This document shows positions 23,252 to 31,808 of a stretch of 37,757 bases of DNA, piece after piece; position 1 is the stretch's first letter; the number at the start of each line of letters is the position of its first letter. A model generated the notes under the pieces. The model worked only from the letters and a program-made list of their open reading frames with translations. It was not told the origin of the DNA and did no database searches. The stretch covers positions 1 through 37,757 of the forward strand of contig JANQFF010000456.1 in the NCBI GenBank assembly GCA_028277965.1, read 5' to 3'. The position numbers and the translations under genes are program-made. The DNA comes from Pseudomonadales bacterium. Its GTDB lineage: Bacteria > Pseudomonadota > Gammaproteobacteria > Pseudomonadales > Azotimanducaceae.

Positions 23252-24367
23252 ATGACCGATCCACAACCATTGCTCGTGGACACAACAGGAAAACCCCTCG
23301 CAGAAACTGCGCCCGGTAAGCTCAAGCCTGCAAAAGACTGGCCCCCGGTGACTATCACCCGTGAAATGATAGACGCGGAGGTGGAACGTCTGGCAGATCT
23401 CAGCCGCCCGGCCAATGGGCGACGCCGCGTTCAGTTTGTTCACCCGAGTGCGCCTGATCCGGGAAGAGGGCTGACGCCCGGTGTTCAGGTGGCGCTGGAA
23501 GTGCTTAAACCCGGGGAGGAGACCGTTCCCATACGGCACAACTCCACGCAGGTGAACTTCTGTATTCGCGGCGGCGGCACCACTTATGTTGGTGATCGTG
23601 CCGTGAACTACAGCCGGTACGACGCCTGGAATCATCCGTCTTACGCCGTGTATCGACACGTGAACGACACACAGGATCTTCAGGTGAGGCTCACCTACAG
23701 CAATGCGGCGCTCCTCGAGATGATGAGGGTACACATGGTGGAGGAAGACCCCAGTGACGATTCGACCGCATCTGTCGATCACGCTGCGCCGGGGCCAGAG
23801 GGGATGCGGCTGGACACATTCACGATTGGTGATGACGGCGCGGCGTTGATGCCGTACGAAACCCTGATCAACCCGCAACCGGTGCCTTCCAATTGTCTGC
23901 ATTGGCCGTGGGCGAAAGTAAAAGAGAACCTCGATAAACTCGCGGCCCTTGGGGAGAAGTACCAGGGACGCCGGTTGTACCTGCTTTTCAATCCGTTAAC
24001 GGATCGGTTTAACGGCACAACGCCCAACTTTTTCTCAACGATCACCATCAGACCACCGGGGATTGTGGACAAGCCGCACAGACATGTTTCGTCAGCGATC
24101 AACTACTACTTCCGTGGCTCCGGCTATAGCCGTGTGGAGGGCAAACGCTACGAATGGAAGGCGGGAGATCTCATGGTGTCCGCCCCCGGGTGGGCGGTAC
24201 ACAATCACGCTTCCGACGACGGCGAACCTGTTTACGAGCTCACCATTCAGGACCAGCCGCTCAATATCTACATGGAGTCGCTGCTCTGGCAGGAAGACCT
24301 TTCGGAACCGGCCAAGATCCTGGGGACCGAAGAAGGGTTCGCGACCAACCGGGCATCCGCAGGTTGA
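23252..24367 (+). CDS. Bicupin, gentisate 1,2-dioxygenase-like
   Basis: About 371 aa from ATG at 23252; an ATG at 23219 would add 11 residues, and neither has a clear ribosome site. Two cupin domains are visible. The first has VQVALEVLKPGEETVPIRHNSTQ and a glycine-rich turn as in gentisate dioxygenases, but the usual HRH is reduced to RHN. The second has DKPHRHVSS and WAVHNH, which supply the histidines for an iron site. The place of the metal therefore appears moved to the C-terminal cupin. The expected role is oxygen-dependent aromatic ring cleavage. Its stop overlaps the flavin reductase start by 4 nt. Confidence 0.8.
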   Translation: MTDPQPLLVDTTGKPLAETAPGKLKPAKDWPPVTITREMIDAEVERLADLSRPANGRRRVQFVHPSAPDPGRGLTPGVQVALEVLKPGEETVPIRHNSTQVNFCIRGGGTTYVGDRAVNYSRYDAWNHPSYAVYRHVNDTQDLQVRLTYSNAALLEMMRVHMVEEDPSDDSTASVDHAAPGPEGMRLDTFTIGDDGAALMPYETLINPQPVPSNCLHWPWAKVKENLDKLAALGEKYQGRRLYLLFNPLTDRFNGTTPNFFSTITIRPPGIVDKPHRHVSSAINYYFRGSGYSRVEGKRYEWKAGDLMVSAPGWAVHNHASDDGEPVYELTIQDQPLNIYMESLLWQEDLSEPAKILGTEEGFATNRASAG

Positions 24368-24984
24368 TCTACTACGATCCGCGGGTTGATCCCAGGCCCG
24401 AACCGCTGACACACAATCCGTTCAACGCGCTGGTGGCACCCCGCCCGATCGGCTGGATCGGCACGTGTGACGCTGACGGGGTACAGAACCTCGCGCCATA
24501 TTCGTACTTCAATGCAGTATCGGCGGATCCACCCATTGTGGTTTTTGCGCCCAACGAAAAAGCGCCGGGGGGCAACGAGAAGGATACATTGGCCAATGTT
24601 CGGGCAGTGCCGGAGTTTTCGGTCAGCATCGTTTCCGAAGCACTCGCTTTGAAAATGAACGCCACATCCGCGGATGTGGCGCCGGATGTGGATGAGTACA
24701 CCCTGGCGGGTCTGACAGGCGCGCCGGGTCTTGGTATCAAACCGGCCCACGTTGCGGAGGCCCGGGCGATCCTGGAATGTGAGGTTCTGGAGATTGTCCC
24801 CCTGCCCGCGACGGACGGGGGGCGCCGCAGCCATGTGGTGATCGGGGCGGTTGTTGGGATCAACCTGGATGAGGGGCTGATCGTCGATGGACGTATCGAT
24901 TCGGTAGCCCTGGGCCAGGTGTCGCGGCTGGGATATTTCGACTACAGCGTGGTGCGTGAGGTGTTCGAGATCCCCAGACCCTGA
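24364..24984 (+). CDS. Flavin reductase-family protein (split-barrel FMN-binding)
   Basis: A 206-aa protein. I take the TTG at 24364 as start because the product then begins with IYYDPR, the typical opening of this family, and TTGA overlaps the upstream stop; the long upstream extension is antisense-like noise. Conserved blocks: NPFNALVAPRPIGWIGT (about 17-33), QNLAPYSYFNAVSADPP and KDTLANVRAVPEFSVSIV. Such proteins bind FMN and act as NAD(P)H:flavin oxidoreductases or flavoredoxin-like carriers. It may feed electrons to an oxygenase, but the family is also used in decarboxylation and other reactions. It lies in an operon with the bicupin and the CoA transferase. Confidence 0.85.
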   Translation: MIYYDPRVDPRPEPLTHNPFNALVAPRPIGWIGTCDADGVQNLAPYSYFNAVSADPPIVVFAPNEKAPGGNEKDTLANVRAVPEFSVSIVSEALALKMNATSADVAPDVDEYTLAGLTGAPGLGIKPAHVAEARAILECEVLEIVPLPATDGGRRSHVVIGAVVGINLDEGLIVDGRIDSVALGQVSRLGYFDYSVVREVFEIPRP

Positions 24985-25040
24985 ACGGTCTGCTTAGCTG
25001 ATATGATCCTGAATCTCGCGGGGAGAGATTGGGAGAAAGC

Positions 25041-27419
25041 GTGACGGGGTTACCCCCCTTGTCTGAATTGCGTGTACTCGAGATAAGTTCAGGCACAGCA
25101 CCTGCTTATGCGGCCAAACTGCTCGGAGATGTGGGTGCTGATGTGGTGAAACTCGAGCCGCCTGAAGGTGACTCTCAGCGCCGTTGGGGTCCGTTTCCCG
25201 GTGACGTCCCCGATCCTTTGAAGAGTGGCTATTTCATTGCTCTGAATCTCAACAAACGTTCTGTACAAGCGCCGTTGACGCGAAGTGACCGTTTATCAGA
25301 ACTCCTCGACTGGGCGGACATCCTGGTTCACGGGATCAACCGCAAGATGGCTCAGGACCTCGGGCTCGATGCGGAGTCGCTGCATACGACACACCCAAAC
25401 CTGGTGACGCTTTGTCTGACGCCGTTTGGTGTCACGGGACCTTATGCGGACTACACCGCAACGGAGCTCACGCTTGCTAATGCTGGCGGTTGGGCAAACT
25501 TAAGTCCCGCAACACACACCGATCCGGATCTGCCACCGCTCAAGGTCACGGGTGAGCAGTGTTTGCTCATGTCGGGTATTGCAGGCGCCACAACGGCACT
25601 TGCCGTGTGGCGGCATGCGTCGAGTTGTGGCCTGGGTGAGTTCATCGATTTTTCCATGCAGGAATACGTCGCGTCCGTGCTGGAAGTTGGTATACCTGCC
25701 TACAGCTATAAAGAGGAGGTTGCGGCACGTTACCACGAACGCGGGCTGATACCGTGGCGCATATTCCAGGCCAAAGACGGGCCGGTCTTCATTGTCTGTA
25801 TCGAACAGGATCAATGGGAACGGCTGGTTGATTTCATGGGTAACCCTGAGTGGGCCAGCCTGGATACGTTTGTCGATCAGCTGGCCCGGAAGGAGAACCA
25901 GGACCTTGTTCACATGTTCGTTCAGGAGTTTGTCAGCGAATGGAACGCGCATGATCTGTACCACGCCGCCCAGAAACACCGGATTTGTGTCGCGCCTGTC
26001 ATGGACCTGCCCGAGATCGCCGTTAACGATCATCTCCTCGCTCGGCATTTCTTTGAAACGGTGCCGCAGGAAGAGCTCGGGGAAATAACGGTGTTCGGTT
26101 CGAGCGTCCTTGGGACGAAAGGACGCGCTCCCGTGCGTAAGCCAGCACCACGTCCGGGCGAACACGACAACGACGATTATCCGCGAAGGGAAAACAGAGC
26201 GGCTGGCGTGGTCAGCGAAAAACCGCTGGCAGGTGTCCGCGTCCTGGATATGACCTGGGCCTGGGCAGGTCCGTTCTGCTCTCTGAACCTGGCACACCTC
26301 GGTGCAGAAGTGATACGTCTCGAGTCGGAACTGCGTCCGGATCTGTATCGTCGTCTGCCTGTTTTTCCGGTGGGCGTGGAAGAAGGTGTGAATCAGTCGG
26401 GAATGTTCAATCAGTGGAACCAGGGTAAGTCGAGCGTCGCCATCAACCTTGGCTGCGATGCTGGCGTCGACCTTGTCAAAGCCCTCGTTCGGGAAGCTGA
26501 TGTAGTTGTGCAGAACTTCGCAACCAGGGTGATGGACCGGATGGGTTTAGGTTATGAGGTTCTCAAACAAATCAATCCACGCATCATTCTCGCGAGCATA
26601 TCCGGATATGGGCAGCAGGGTCCGTACGCGGAATACATGGGTTATGGCCCCGCGATACCGCCGTTGACGGGTCTCTCCGCCGGGACTGGTTATATCGGCG
26701 GTGCCGCGGACGAAATTGGGCTGTCCATGCCGGATCCGACCTCCGGCATCACCGCCGCGTACGCGGTGGCTGCAGCGCTGATCCGGCGCGAAGAAACGGG
26801 TGAGGGCGATCATCTGGATGTATCTTTGTGGGAGGCGACAGGAGTGCTCAACATCGAAGCCTGGATGGACTATACGCTCAACGGCAGAGGGTCGGAGCGT
26901 CTTGGCAACCGGAGCGCTCATATGTCGCCTCATGGGGTGTTTGCCTGTGAAGGTGAGGACGCCTGGATCTCGATTGCATGTGTGGATGATGAGGCGTGGC
27001 AGAGGCTGGCTGACCTGATCGGCGTTTCGGATACCCGGTTCAATACCCTTGTTCAGCGTAAAGCCAGTGAGGACGACCTGGAGGCAGCCATCTCCGGCTG
27101 GACTCGGGATAAAGATCGCTGGCAACTGACGCAGATGCTTCAGGCGATTGGAGTTACAGCCATGCCGACCTTTTCCACGGCGGACGTGGTCAACGATCCG
27201 CATTTAAACAAACGCGGTTTCATCGAGCGTCTCCAACACCCGGAGGTAGGAGTGCGGGCGCATACCGGCATACCGTGGCGGTTGAACAATCGACCGAATG
27301 GCGTGGACGGGCCCGCGCCTTGCCTGGGTGCCGATACGGATCAGCACTTGAAGACGATATTGGGTTTGTCTGCCGCAGAGATTGAGGATCTGTATGCTGA
27401 AGGGGTGATCGGGTGTTGA
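25041..27419 (+). CDS. Fused double CaiB/BaiF CoA transferase
   Basis: About 792 aa, twice the normal length of a class III CoA transferase (near 400). GTG at 25041 has GGGAGA 5 nt upstream; a TTG at 25029 has a poorer spacing. Each half begins with the family block (LSELRVLEISSGTAPAYAAK; then LAGVRVLDMTWAWAGPFCSL after a linker near 370-395) and continues with LGDVGADVVKLE or LGAEVIRLE. In the second half, Asp565 in MPDPTSGITAA is the likely catalytic aspartate. In the first half the same place reads E172-Q173, so that half is probably structural. It would transfer CoA onto an aromatic or organic acid. Confidence 0.88.
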   Translation: MTGLPPLSELRVLEISSGTAPAYAAKLLGDVGADVVKLEPPEGDSQRRWGPFPGDVPDPLKSGYFIALNLNKRSVQAPLTRSDRLSELLDWADILVHGINRKMAQDLGLDAESLHTTHPNLVTLCLTPFGVTGPYADYTATELTLANAGGWANLSPATHTDPDLPPLKVTGEQCLLMSGIAGATTALAVWRHASSCGLGEFIDFSMQEYVASVLEVGIPAYSYKEEVAARYHERGLIPWRIFQAKDGPVFIVCIEQDQWERLVDFMGNPEWASLDTFVDQLARKENQDLVHMFVQEFVSEWNAHDLYHAAQKHRICVAPVMDLPEIAVNDHLLARHFFETVPQEELGEITVFGSSVLGTKGRAPVRKPAPRPGEHDNDDYPRRENRAAGVVSEKPLAGVRVLDMTWAWAGPFCSLNLAHLGAEVIRLESELRPDLYRRLPVFPVGVEEGVNQSGMFNQWNQGKSSVAINLGCDAGVDLVKALVREADVVVQNFATRVMDRMGLGYEVLKQINPRIILASISGYGQQGPYAEYMGYGPAIPPLTGLSAGTGYIGGAADEIGLSMPDPTSGITAAYAVAAALIRREETGEGDHLDVSLWEATGVLNIEAWMDYTLNGRGSERLGNRSAHMSPHGVFACEGEDAWISIACVDDEAWQRLADLIGVSDTRFNTLVQRKASEDDLEAAISGWTRDKDRWQLTQMLQAIGVTAMPTFSTADVVNDPHLNKRGFIERLQHPEVGVRAHTGIPWRLNNRPNGVDGPAPCLGADTDQHLKTILGLSAAEIEDLYAEGVIGC

Positions 27420-27423
27420 ATGG

Positions 27424-27498
27424 AGAATCGCGGCTAAAGCCGCTCCCACATGTGGTATTCAGCTACCTCCGTGTGGGAGCGGCTTTAGCCGCGATTCT
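27424..27498. repeat. Perfect REP palindrome (CTCCCACA variant)
   Basis: Perfect 27-nt inverted arms, 27424-27450 and 27472-27498, with a 21-nt loop. This is the longest exact palindrome of the family in the window. It starts 5 bp after the CoA transferase stop and ends 42 bp before the Tat flavoprotein gene. Confidence 0.95.
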
Positions 27499-27540
27499 TT
27501 CTGGGTGAAAACCAGATAATCAGAAACGGGGGTTCGCTAA

Positions 27541-29487
27541 GTGAACGAAGAAGACAAACGTCTGGGAATGAACCGGGATATCTCCCGGCGGGATTTCCTC
27601 GAGGGTTCTTTGCGATATGCAGCCGGGGGTGCTCTCGTTTTAGGTGGGCTAACGGGTGTGGCTTCTGAGGCTAAATCTGCAATCGGTATGACAGGAAGGC
27701 CGTCGGATTTTCCTCCGGGTTCTGCAGGCCTCAGAGGCAGTCACGACGGTTCCTTCGAAGTTGCGCATGAGATGGCCTGGGAAGGTCGTACCGATTGGGG
27801 TGAGATCGCTGACGTTGACACGACGGTATACGACCTGGTTGTCGTTGGTGCGGGTGTGAGTGGACTGTCCGCCGCGTTTTTCTACCGCCAGAGTCATCCA
27901 GATGCCCGGGTTCTCATCCTGGACAATCATGACGATTTCGGTGGCCATGCCAAACGTAATGAATTCGCCTGGGGAGATCGGACCATTCTTGGATATGGAG
28001 GCAGCCAGTCGCTGGAGGCACCGGGTGCATACAGCGACGTCTCAAAACGACTGCTCAGAGAACTGTCAGTTGACGTAGACGAACTCGGTGCAGCTTACGA
28101 TCAGGACTTCTACCGTCGGCATGGCCTGGAAGGAGTGATCTACTTTGACCGGGATACATTCGGCCGCGACGTCACCCTGGGTTCGAAGTTTTTCGAAGCC
28201 TCTGGCTTTATGCCGCTTGCGGAGTCTGCGACATCTGCGCTCGATGCTGTGGATGAGATGCCGCTGTCGAGTGAGGCGAAAGCGCAGTTGAGAGCGGTTT
28301 TGAGTGACGACAGTGACCGGTTGCCGGACCAGTCGATTTTCGCGGAGCCCGGATACCTCAGCAGCATTACTTACGAGGAATTTTTCAAGAAACATCTTGG
28401 CGTGACTGCGCCGGATGCCTGGCGGCTTGTACAGAACATGGGGAATTCATACGTCGGATACGGGATGGACCTTGTGCCGGCCATCATGGGTGTAGGCCTG
28501 GGATTGCCGGGGCTTGCGAATACGAGCCTCGGAACTTTTGAAGGTGTCATCCGCGGGTTGATTAATTGGGCCACGGAACCCTATATCTATCACTTCCCGG
28601 ACGGCAACGCGTCGGTTGCACGGCTCCTGGTTCGCCGGCTCATTCCCACCATCGCGGACGGCGAAGACATGAACGACGTCGTCACTGCCAGTTTCGACTA
28701 TGCACAGCTCGACAGTTCGGCAAACGACGTCAGGTTGCGGCTTAACAGTACTGTTGTAAACGTCTCCCACAACGGAAATCCGGCAAGTGCGTCGGATTGC
28801 GCAGTGACCTACGTGCGAAACGGTGGTGCACACCGGGTCAGGGGCAAACACGTGATACTTGCCTGCTACAACATGGCGATACCCTTTCTGTGTCCGGAGC
28901 TGCCAGCTCACCAGAAAGAAGCCCTTCGCAAGCTGGTTAAGATACCGATGTGCTCTACCAACATCCTGCTCAGGAACTGGCACGCGATTAAAGAGGTGGG
29001 TGTTGGGATGGCCTATTCGCCGGGCCGTTGGAACAAGACGCTCATGGTTGAGTTTCCGGTTTCGATGGGCGACTACCAGTTTGCGAGTTCACCAGACGAC
29101 CCGATCATGATGCACAGCCTGCGCGGGGTTGCAGGTCCGGGTGAGACACCCGAAGAGCAGTCCCGGTCTGGACGCTATGAACTTCTCGGCATGGCCTTTG
29201 AAGACTATGAACGTGAGGTTCGCAGGCATCTTGCCGGGATGCTGGGTTCGGGTGGATTCGATCCTGCCGAGGACATCGCCGGGATTATTGTGAACCGCTG
29301 GCCTCATGGTTACGCCTGGGATCCGAATCCGCTGTTCAGCCCGGAGTACGCGGAACGTGAAGCGCCGAATGAAATTGGCCGCCAGCCGTTCGGGCGTATC
29401 AGGATTGCCAATTCAGACGCCGGGGCGCGGGCTTATCTTGATTGTGCGATCGATGAGTCGTGGCGGGCGGTGCAGGAACTCGGATGA
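27541..29487 (+). CDS. Tat-exported FAD oxidoreductase, spermidine dehydrogenase-like
   Basis: A 648-aa protein from GTG at 27541 (ATG at 27568 is an alternative, but a proper Shine-Dalgarno is missing for both). A twin-arginine signal with SRRDFLEG (15-22) and a hydrophobic segment (26-46) indicates folded export to the periplasm. Then come LRGSHDGSFEVAH (64-76), the FAD-binding GAGVSG (103-108) and LDNHDDFGGHAKRN (127-140), followed by GYGGSQSLE. This order is what I know from spermidine dehydrogenase (SpdH). The substrate is probably an amine, but substrate specificity cannot be read here. It lies between a CoA transferase gene and the convergent DUF3604 gene. Confidence 0.85.
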   Translation: MNEEDKRLGMNRDISRRDFLEGSLRYAAGGALVLGGLTGVASEAKSAIGMTGRPSDFPPGSAGLRGSHDGSFEVAHEMAWEGRTDWGEIADVDTTVYDLVVVGAGVSGLSAAFFYRQSHPDARVLILDNHDDFGGHAKRNEFAWGDRTILGYGGSQSLEAPGAYSDVSKRLLRELSVDVDELGAAYDQDFYRRHGLEGVIYFDRDTFGRDVTLGSKFFEASGFMPLAESATSALDAVDEMPLSSEAKAQLRAVLSDDSDRLPDQSIFAEPGYLSSITYEEFFKKHLGVTAPDAWRLVQNMGNSYVGYGMDLVPAIMGVGLGLPGLANTSLGTFEGVIRGLINWATEPYIYHFPDGNASVARLLVRRLIPTIADGEDMNDVVTASFDYAQLDSSANDVRLRLNSTVVNVSHNGNPASASDCAVTYVRNGGAHRVRGKHVILACYNMAIPFLCPELPAHQKEALRKLVKIPMCSTNILLRNWHAIKEVGVGMAYSPGRWNKTLMVEFPVSMGDYQFASSPDDPIMMHSLRGVAGPGETPEEQSRSGRYELLGMAFEDYEREVRRHLAGMLGSGGFDPAEDIAGIIVNRWPHGYAWDPNPLFSPEYAEREAPNEIGRQPFGRIRIANSDAGARAYLDCAIDESWRAVQELG

Positions 29488-29491
29488 TAAA

Positions 29492-29564
29492 AAATCGCGG
29501 CTAAAGCCGCTCCCACATGGGACATTTAACTGCCTCCATGTGGGAGCGGCTTTAGCAGCGATTT
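29492..29564. repeat. REP palindrome between convergent genes
   Basis: Arms of 29 nt (29492-29520 and 29536-29564) with a 15-nt loop and one mismatch. It fills the gap between the stops of the Tat flavoprotein (29487) and the DUF3604 gene (29568) almost completely, and belongs to the CTCCCACA variant. Confidence 0.93.
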
Positions 29565-29567
29565 CTT

Positions 29568-31277
29568 CTACTCTGGTAGAAACCAGATGGGTGACGTCCA
29601 CGCCCGTTCACGGATCGAGACGTTTGCGTCCTGAAACTCATCACAACGACCGGCAGCTTTGCACCGGTGGGCAGTCCAGCGTGGTGAGGGTGCTTCGAGG
29701 ACGCGGGCATACCAGAAAGTGGGCGAATCCCGGTCGAATGTCTCATCTTCCCATTCCACGCAGACGTCGAGACCACCAGTAGGGTTGTGCCAGACCTGGG
29801 TCACGGTTTCGAGTGGCTCACCGTTGACCAGGTGTCCCTTGATGATCTCGATGGATTCGATGGGTGTCCGGTCGTACTGTGCTTTAACGATAAAGTGAAC
29901 GTTCCTTGCCCGGTTGGGCAGTTCGCCCCCCATCGGTACGGCATTGTCGGTGGCCTCAACACCACATGAAATTGCCCGGCTTGATGCCTGCAGGTGAGCC
30001 CGGATTCTGGGTCCGCTGGTTGCGTAGACTTCGCGGCGTTTCAGGGCTGCAAAGAGACTTGGGCGGGTGTTTTCTTCTGCCCAGACCGCCACGAGGCCGC
30101 CCGGGTTCCATGTCCGGCGGACCATCGTCCGGTCGAGATTGCCTATGCCGAAAACCGAACCAAGCCACTTGTCTTCTTCAACGAAACCACCGGCTCCTGC
30201 GTGGTTGTCAGTGGATCCGATGATGCCGAGCTGTAGTGGATTGAGACTGTTGTTAGATGTTTCGTAAGCAGTCAGCCCGCGCAGCAGCAAACCTCGTACA
30301 TAACTGCCCCGCATCCGGTTCCAGTCCTCGCGGCTGTATTCTTCCGCCACCATGGGCCTCGAGTTCCGTGTGAGATAGAGCTCGAACCCGCAGTCTTCGT
30401 CAGTGAGCCCAAACGCGGGCAGGCACTCGCTGTTGCCTTTCTCCTGGTGGATCTCAACCAGGCGCTCGTAACGACTGCGCAGGGCCAGCACATCGTCCGA
30501 TTCAGTTTCCACGTCGAAACTCTTGCCGTCCCCCATATTGGTGTTGTGTGGGATCGCGATCACGTCACACCCGTCTTCGGCTTTGCAGTGTTTATCCAGT
30601 TCGGTCCACAGGGCCAGGGGGGTTGGAAAACGCATGTAGTCGGCTGGCTCAGCAACGACATTGGCGTTGGCAAAAATGACATTGCGGTGGTTGTGGCTGT
30701 AGTCGGGCGTAGCCGACCATTCGTAGCCGATAAAAGAGGTGAACGTACAGGGGTCGTTTGCCTGGGCTCCCTGTTCCTGGATGCGATGCCACTGTGTATT
30801 CATGGTCTTGAGACAATGTTCGGGATCGTCAGAGCAAAGCACTGTCGGCTCCGGGGCTGCCTTTGTGATCGTTGGTATGACGTACTCCCCGAACACCTCG
30901 GTCCCTGTCTCGGGGGTGTTTTTCTCGGTCATCGTGTTGCAGTAAGGGGCGCTGCTCCATTCCGGATCCGTACAGATGTACATGAGGTTGAACCACTCCG
31001 CGTGGTCCGTAACAGCCATGAAATCGAGTGGCCGGTCGAGCTGGACGCGCACACCACCGGGCAATGTCAGAGGCGCTCCTTTGGCGAATTCGTAGGCACG
31101 AGCGGGAGTGGCGGACGTGCCGTAACCCCATGCGTCGAGGGAATAACCGGAATGGACGTGTAGATCGCCCCAGTACACCTGCTTGTGTCCGGGGGTGTAC
31201 CCGGGGCAGTGTTCGGATTCCCCCGCAAATGCGAGTGATGATAGGAGGCTGATCAGCCCTGCCAGAAAAAGGTGCAT
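29568..31277 (-). CDS. DUF3604 family exported protein
   Basis: A 569-aa protein with a signal peptide (residues 1-18, MHLFLAGLISLLSSLAFA). The mature part has GDLHVHSGYS (37-46), VTDHAEWF (89-96) and, later, GSTDNHAGAGG, the histidine and aspartate pattern of a PHP-like metal-binding domain as found in DUF3604. It is a presumed periplasmic metal-dependent hydrolase; the family's reaction is not established to my knowledge. Several cysteine pairs suggest disulfides. No Shine-Dalgarno precedes the ATG, and the -10 of the promoter ends 6 nt before it, so the message may be leaderless. It diverges from a MarR regulator gene with a palindrome in between. Confidence 0.85.
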   Translation of the reverse strand: MHLFLAGLISLLSSLAFAGESEHCPGYTPGHKQVYWGDLHVHSGYSLDAWGYGTSATPARAYEFAKGAPLTLPGGVRVQLDRPLDFMAVTDHAEWFNLMYICTDPEWSSAPYCNTMTEKNTPETGTEVFGEYVIPTITKAAPEPTVLCSDDPEHCLKTMNTQWHRIQEQGAQANDPCTFTSFIGYEWSATPDYSHNHRNVIFANANVVAEPADYMRFPTPLALWTELDKHCKAEDGCDVIAIPHNTNMGDGKSFDVETESDDVLALRSRYERLVEIHQEKGNSECLPAFGLTDEDCGFELYLTRNSRPMVAEEYSREDWNRMRGSYVRGLLLRGLTAYETSNNSLNPLQLGIIGSTDNHAGAGGFVEEDKWLGSVFGIGNLDRTMVRRTWNPGGLVAVWAEENTRPSLFAALKRREVYATSGPRIRAHLQASSRAISCGVEATDNAVPMGGELPNRARNVHFIVKAQYDRTPIESIEIIKGHLVNGEPLETVTQVWHNPTGGLDVCVEWEDETFDRDSPTFWYARVLEAPSPRWTAHRCKAAGRCDEFQDANVSIRERAWTSPIWFLPE

Positions 31278-31283
31278 CCTGTA

Positions 31284-31311
31284 ATATTACTTAGCTAGCT
31301 AAATATCTCAA
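31284..31311 (-). promoter_or_regulatory. Promoter of DUF3604 gene with palindromic operator
   Basis: Reading leftward, TTGAGA (31306-31311), a 16-nt spacer and TAATAT (31284-31289) form a good sigma-70 promoter. The spacer contains the perfect palindrome TTAGCTAGCTAA (31291-31302), a likely binding site for the MarR protein encoded to the right. Transcription would start about at the ATG at 31277. Confidence 0.7.
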
Positions 31312-31334
31312 ACCGTAAGGATGTATCCTGCTTC

Positions 31335-31808
31335 GTGACAAAGAAAGCCGTAGCAAAGTCAAAAAAGGAAGCCTATCTCGATCCAATGCACAGTGTGGGT
31401 TACCTGTGCCGGATCAACTTCCGGGTGTTTTCAAAAGCGCTGGAAGAGCTGACATCCCCCCATGGGGTGACTGCGGGGCAATGGCGTTTACTGCGCGTCT
31501 TGTGGGAAGAGGATGGTATTACCCAGCGGTTGCTCAGCTCACGGGTAGGGATAACGGAGGCGACGACCGCGAAAGCGGTTGCTGGCCTCGAGAAGTCGGG
31601 TCTCATCACTCGACGGGAAGACAAAGAGGACCGTCGCAGGATGTTGATCAGGCTGACACCCAGGGCGAAGAAGCTGAAACAGAAACTTCTGCCGATGGTG
31701 GTTGATGTCAACGAGCGGGCGCTGAATGGTATCAGCAGGAAAGACATAGAAACGACACGGCGGGTATTGGCACAGAGTTTTGAAAACCTCGGGGGGAATG
31801 GGTTATGA
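31335..31808 (+). CDS. MarR family transcriptional regulator
   Basis: A 157-aa protein starting with GTG at 31335. The winged helix-turn-helix runs from about residue 45: TAGQWRLLRVLWEEDGITQR, then LLSSRVGITEATTAKAVAGL (recognition helix) and the wing GLITRREDKEDRRRMLIRLT with the conserved D-x-R-R. It is a dimeric repressor that responds to small aromatic compounds or similar ligands in known cases. It overlaps the MetE-like gene by ATGA and diverges from DUF3604, so the palindrome at 31291 may be its operator, giving negative autoregulation. Confidence 0.9.
   Translation: MTKKAVAKSKKEAYLDPMHSVGYLCRINFRVFSKALEELTSPHGVTAGQWRLLRVLWEEDGITQRLLSSRVGITEATTAKAVAGLEKSGLITRREDKEDRRRMLIRLTPRAKKLKQKLLPMVVDVNERALNGISRKDIETTRRVLAQSFENLGGNGL

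Noticed and set aside
25500-26297. 265-codon minus-strand frame inside the CoA transferase gene
   Set aside because: Shadow of the conserved CaiB/BaiF coding frame.
30447-31163. 238-codon plus-strand frame inside the DUF3604 gene
   Set aside because: Antisense to a well-conserved protein with a signal peptide; no family features.
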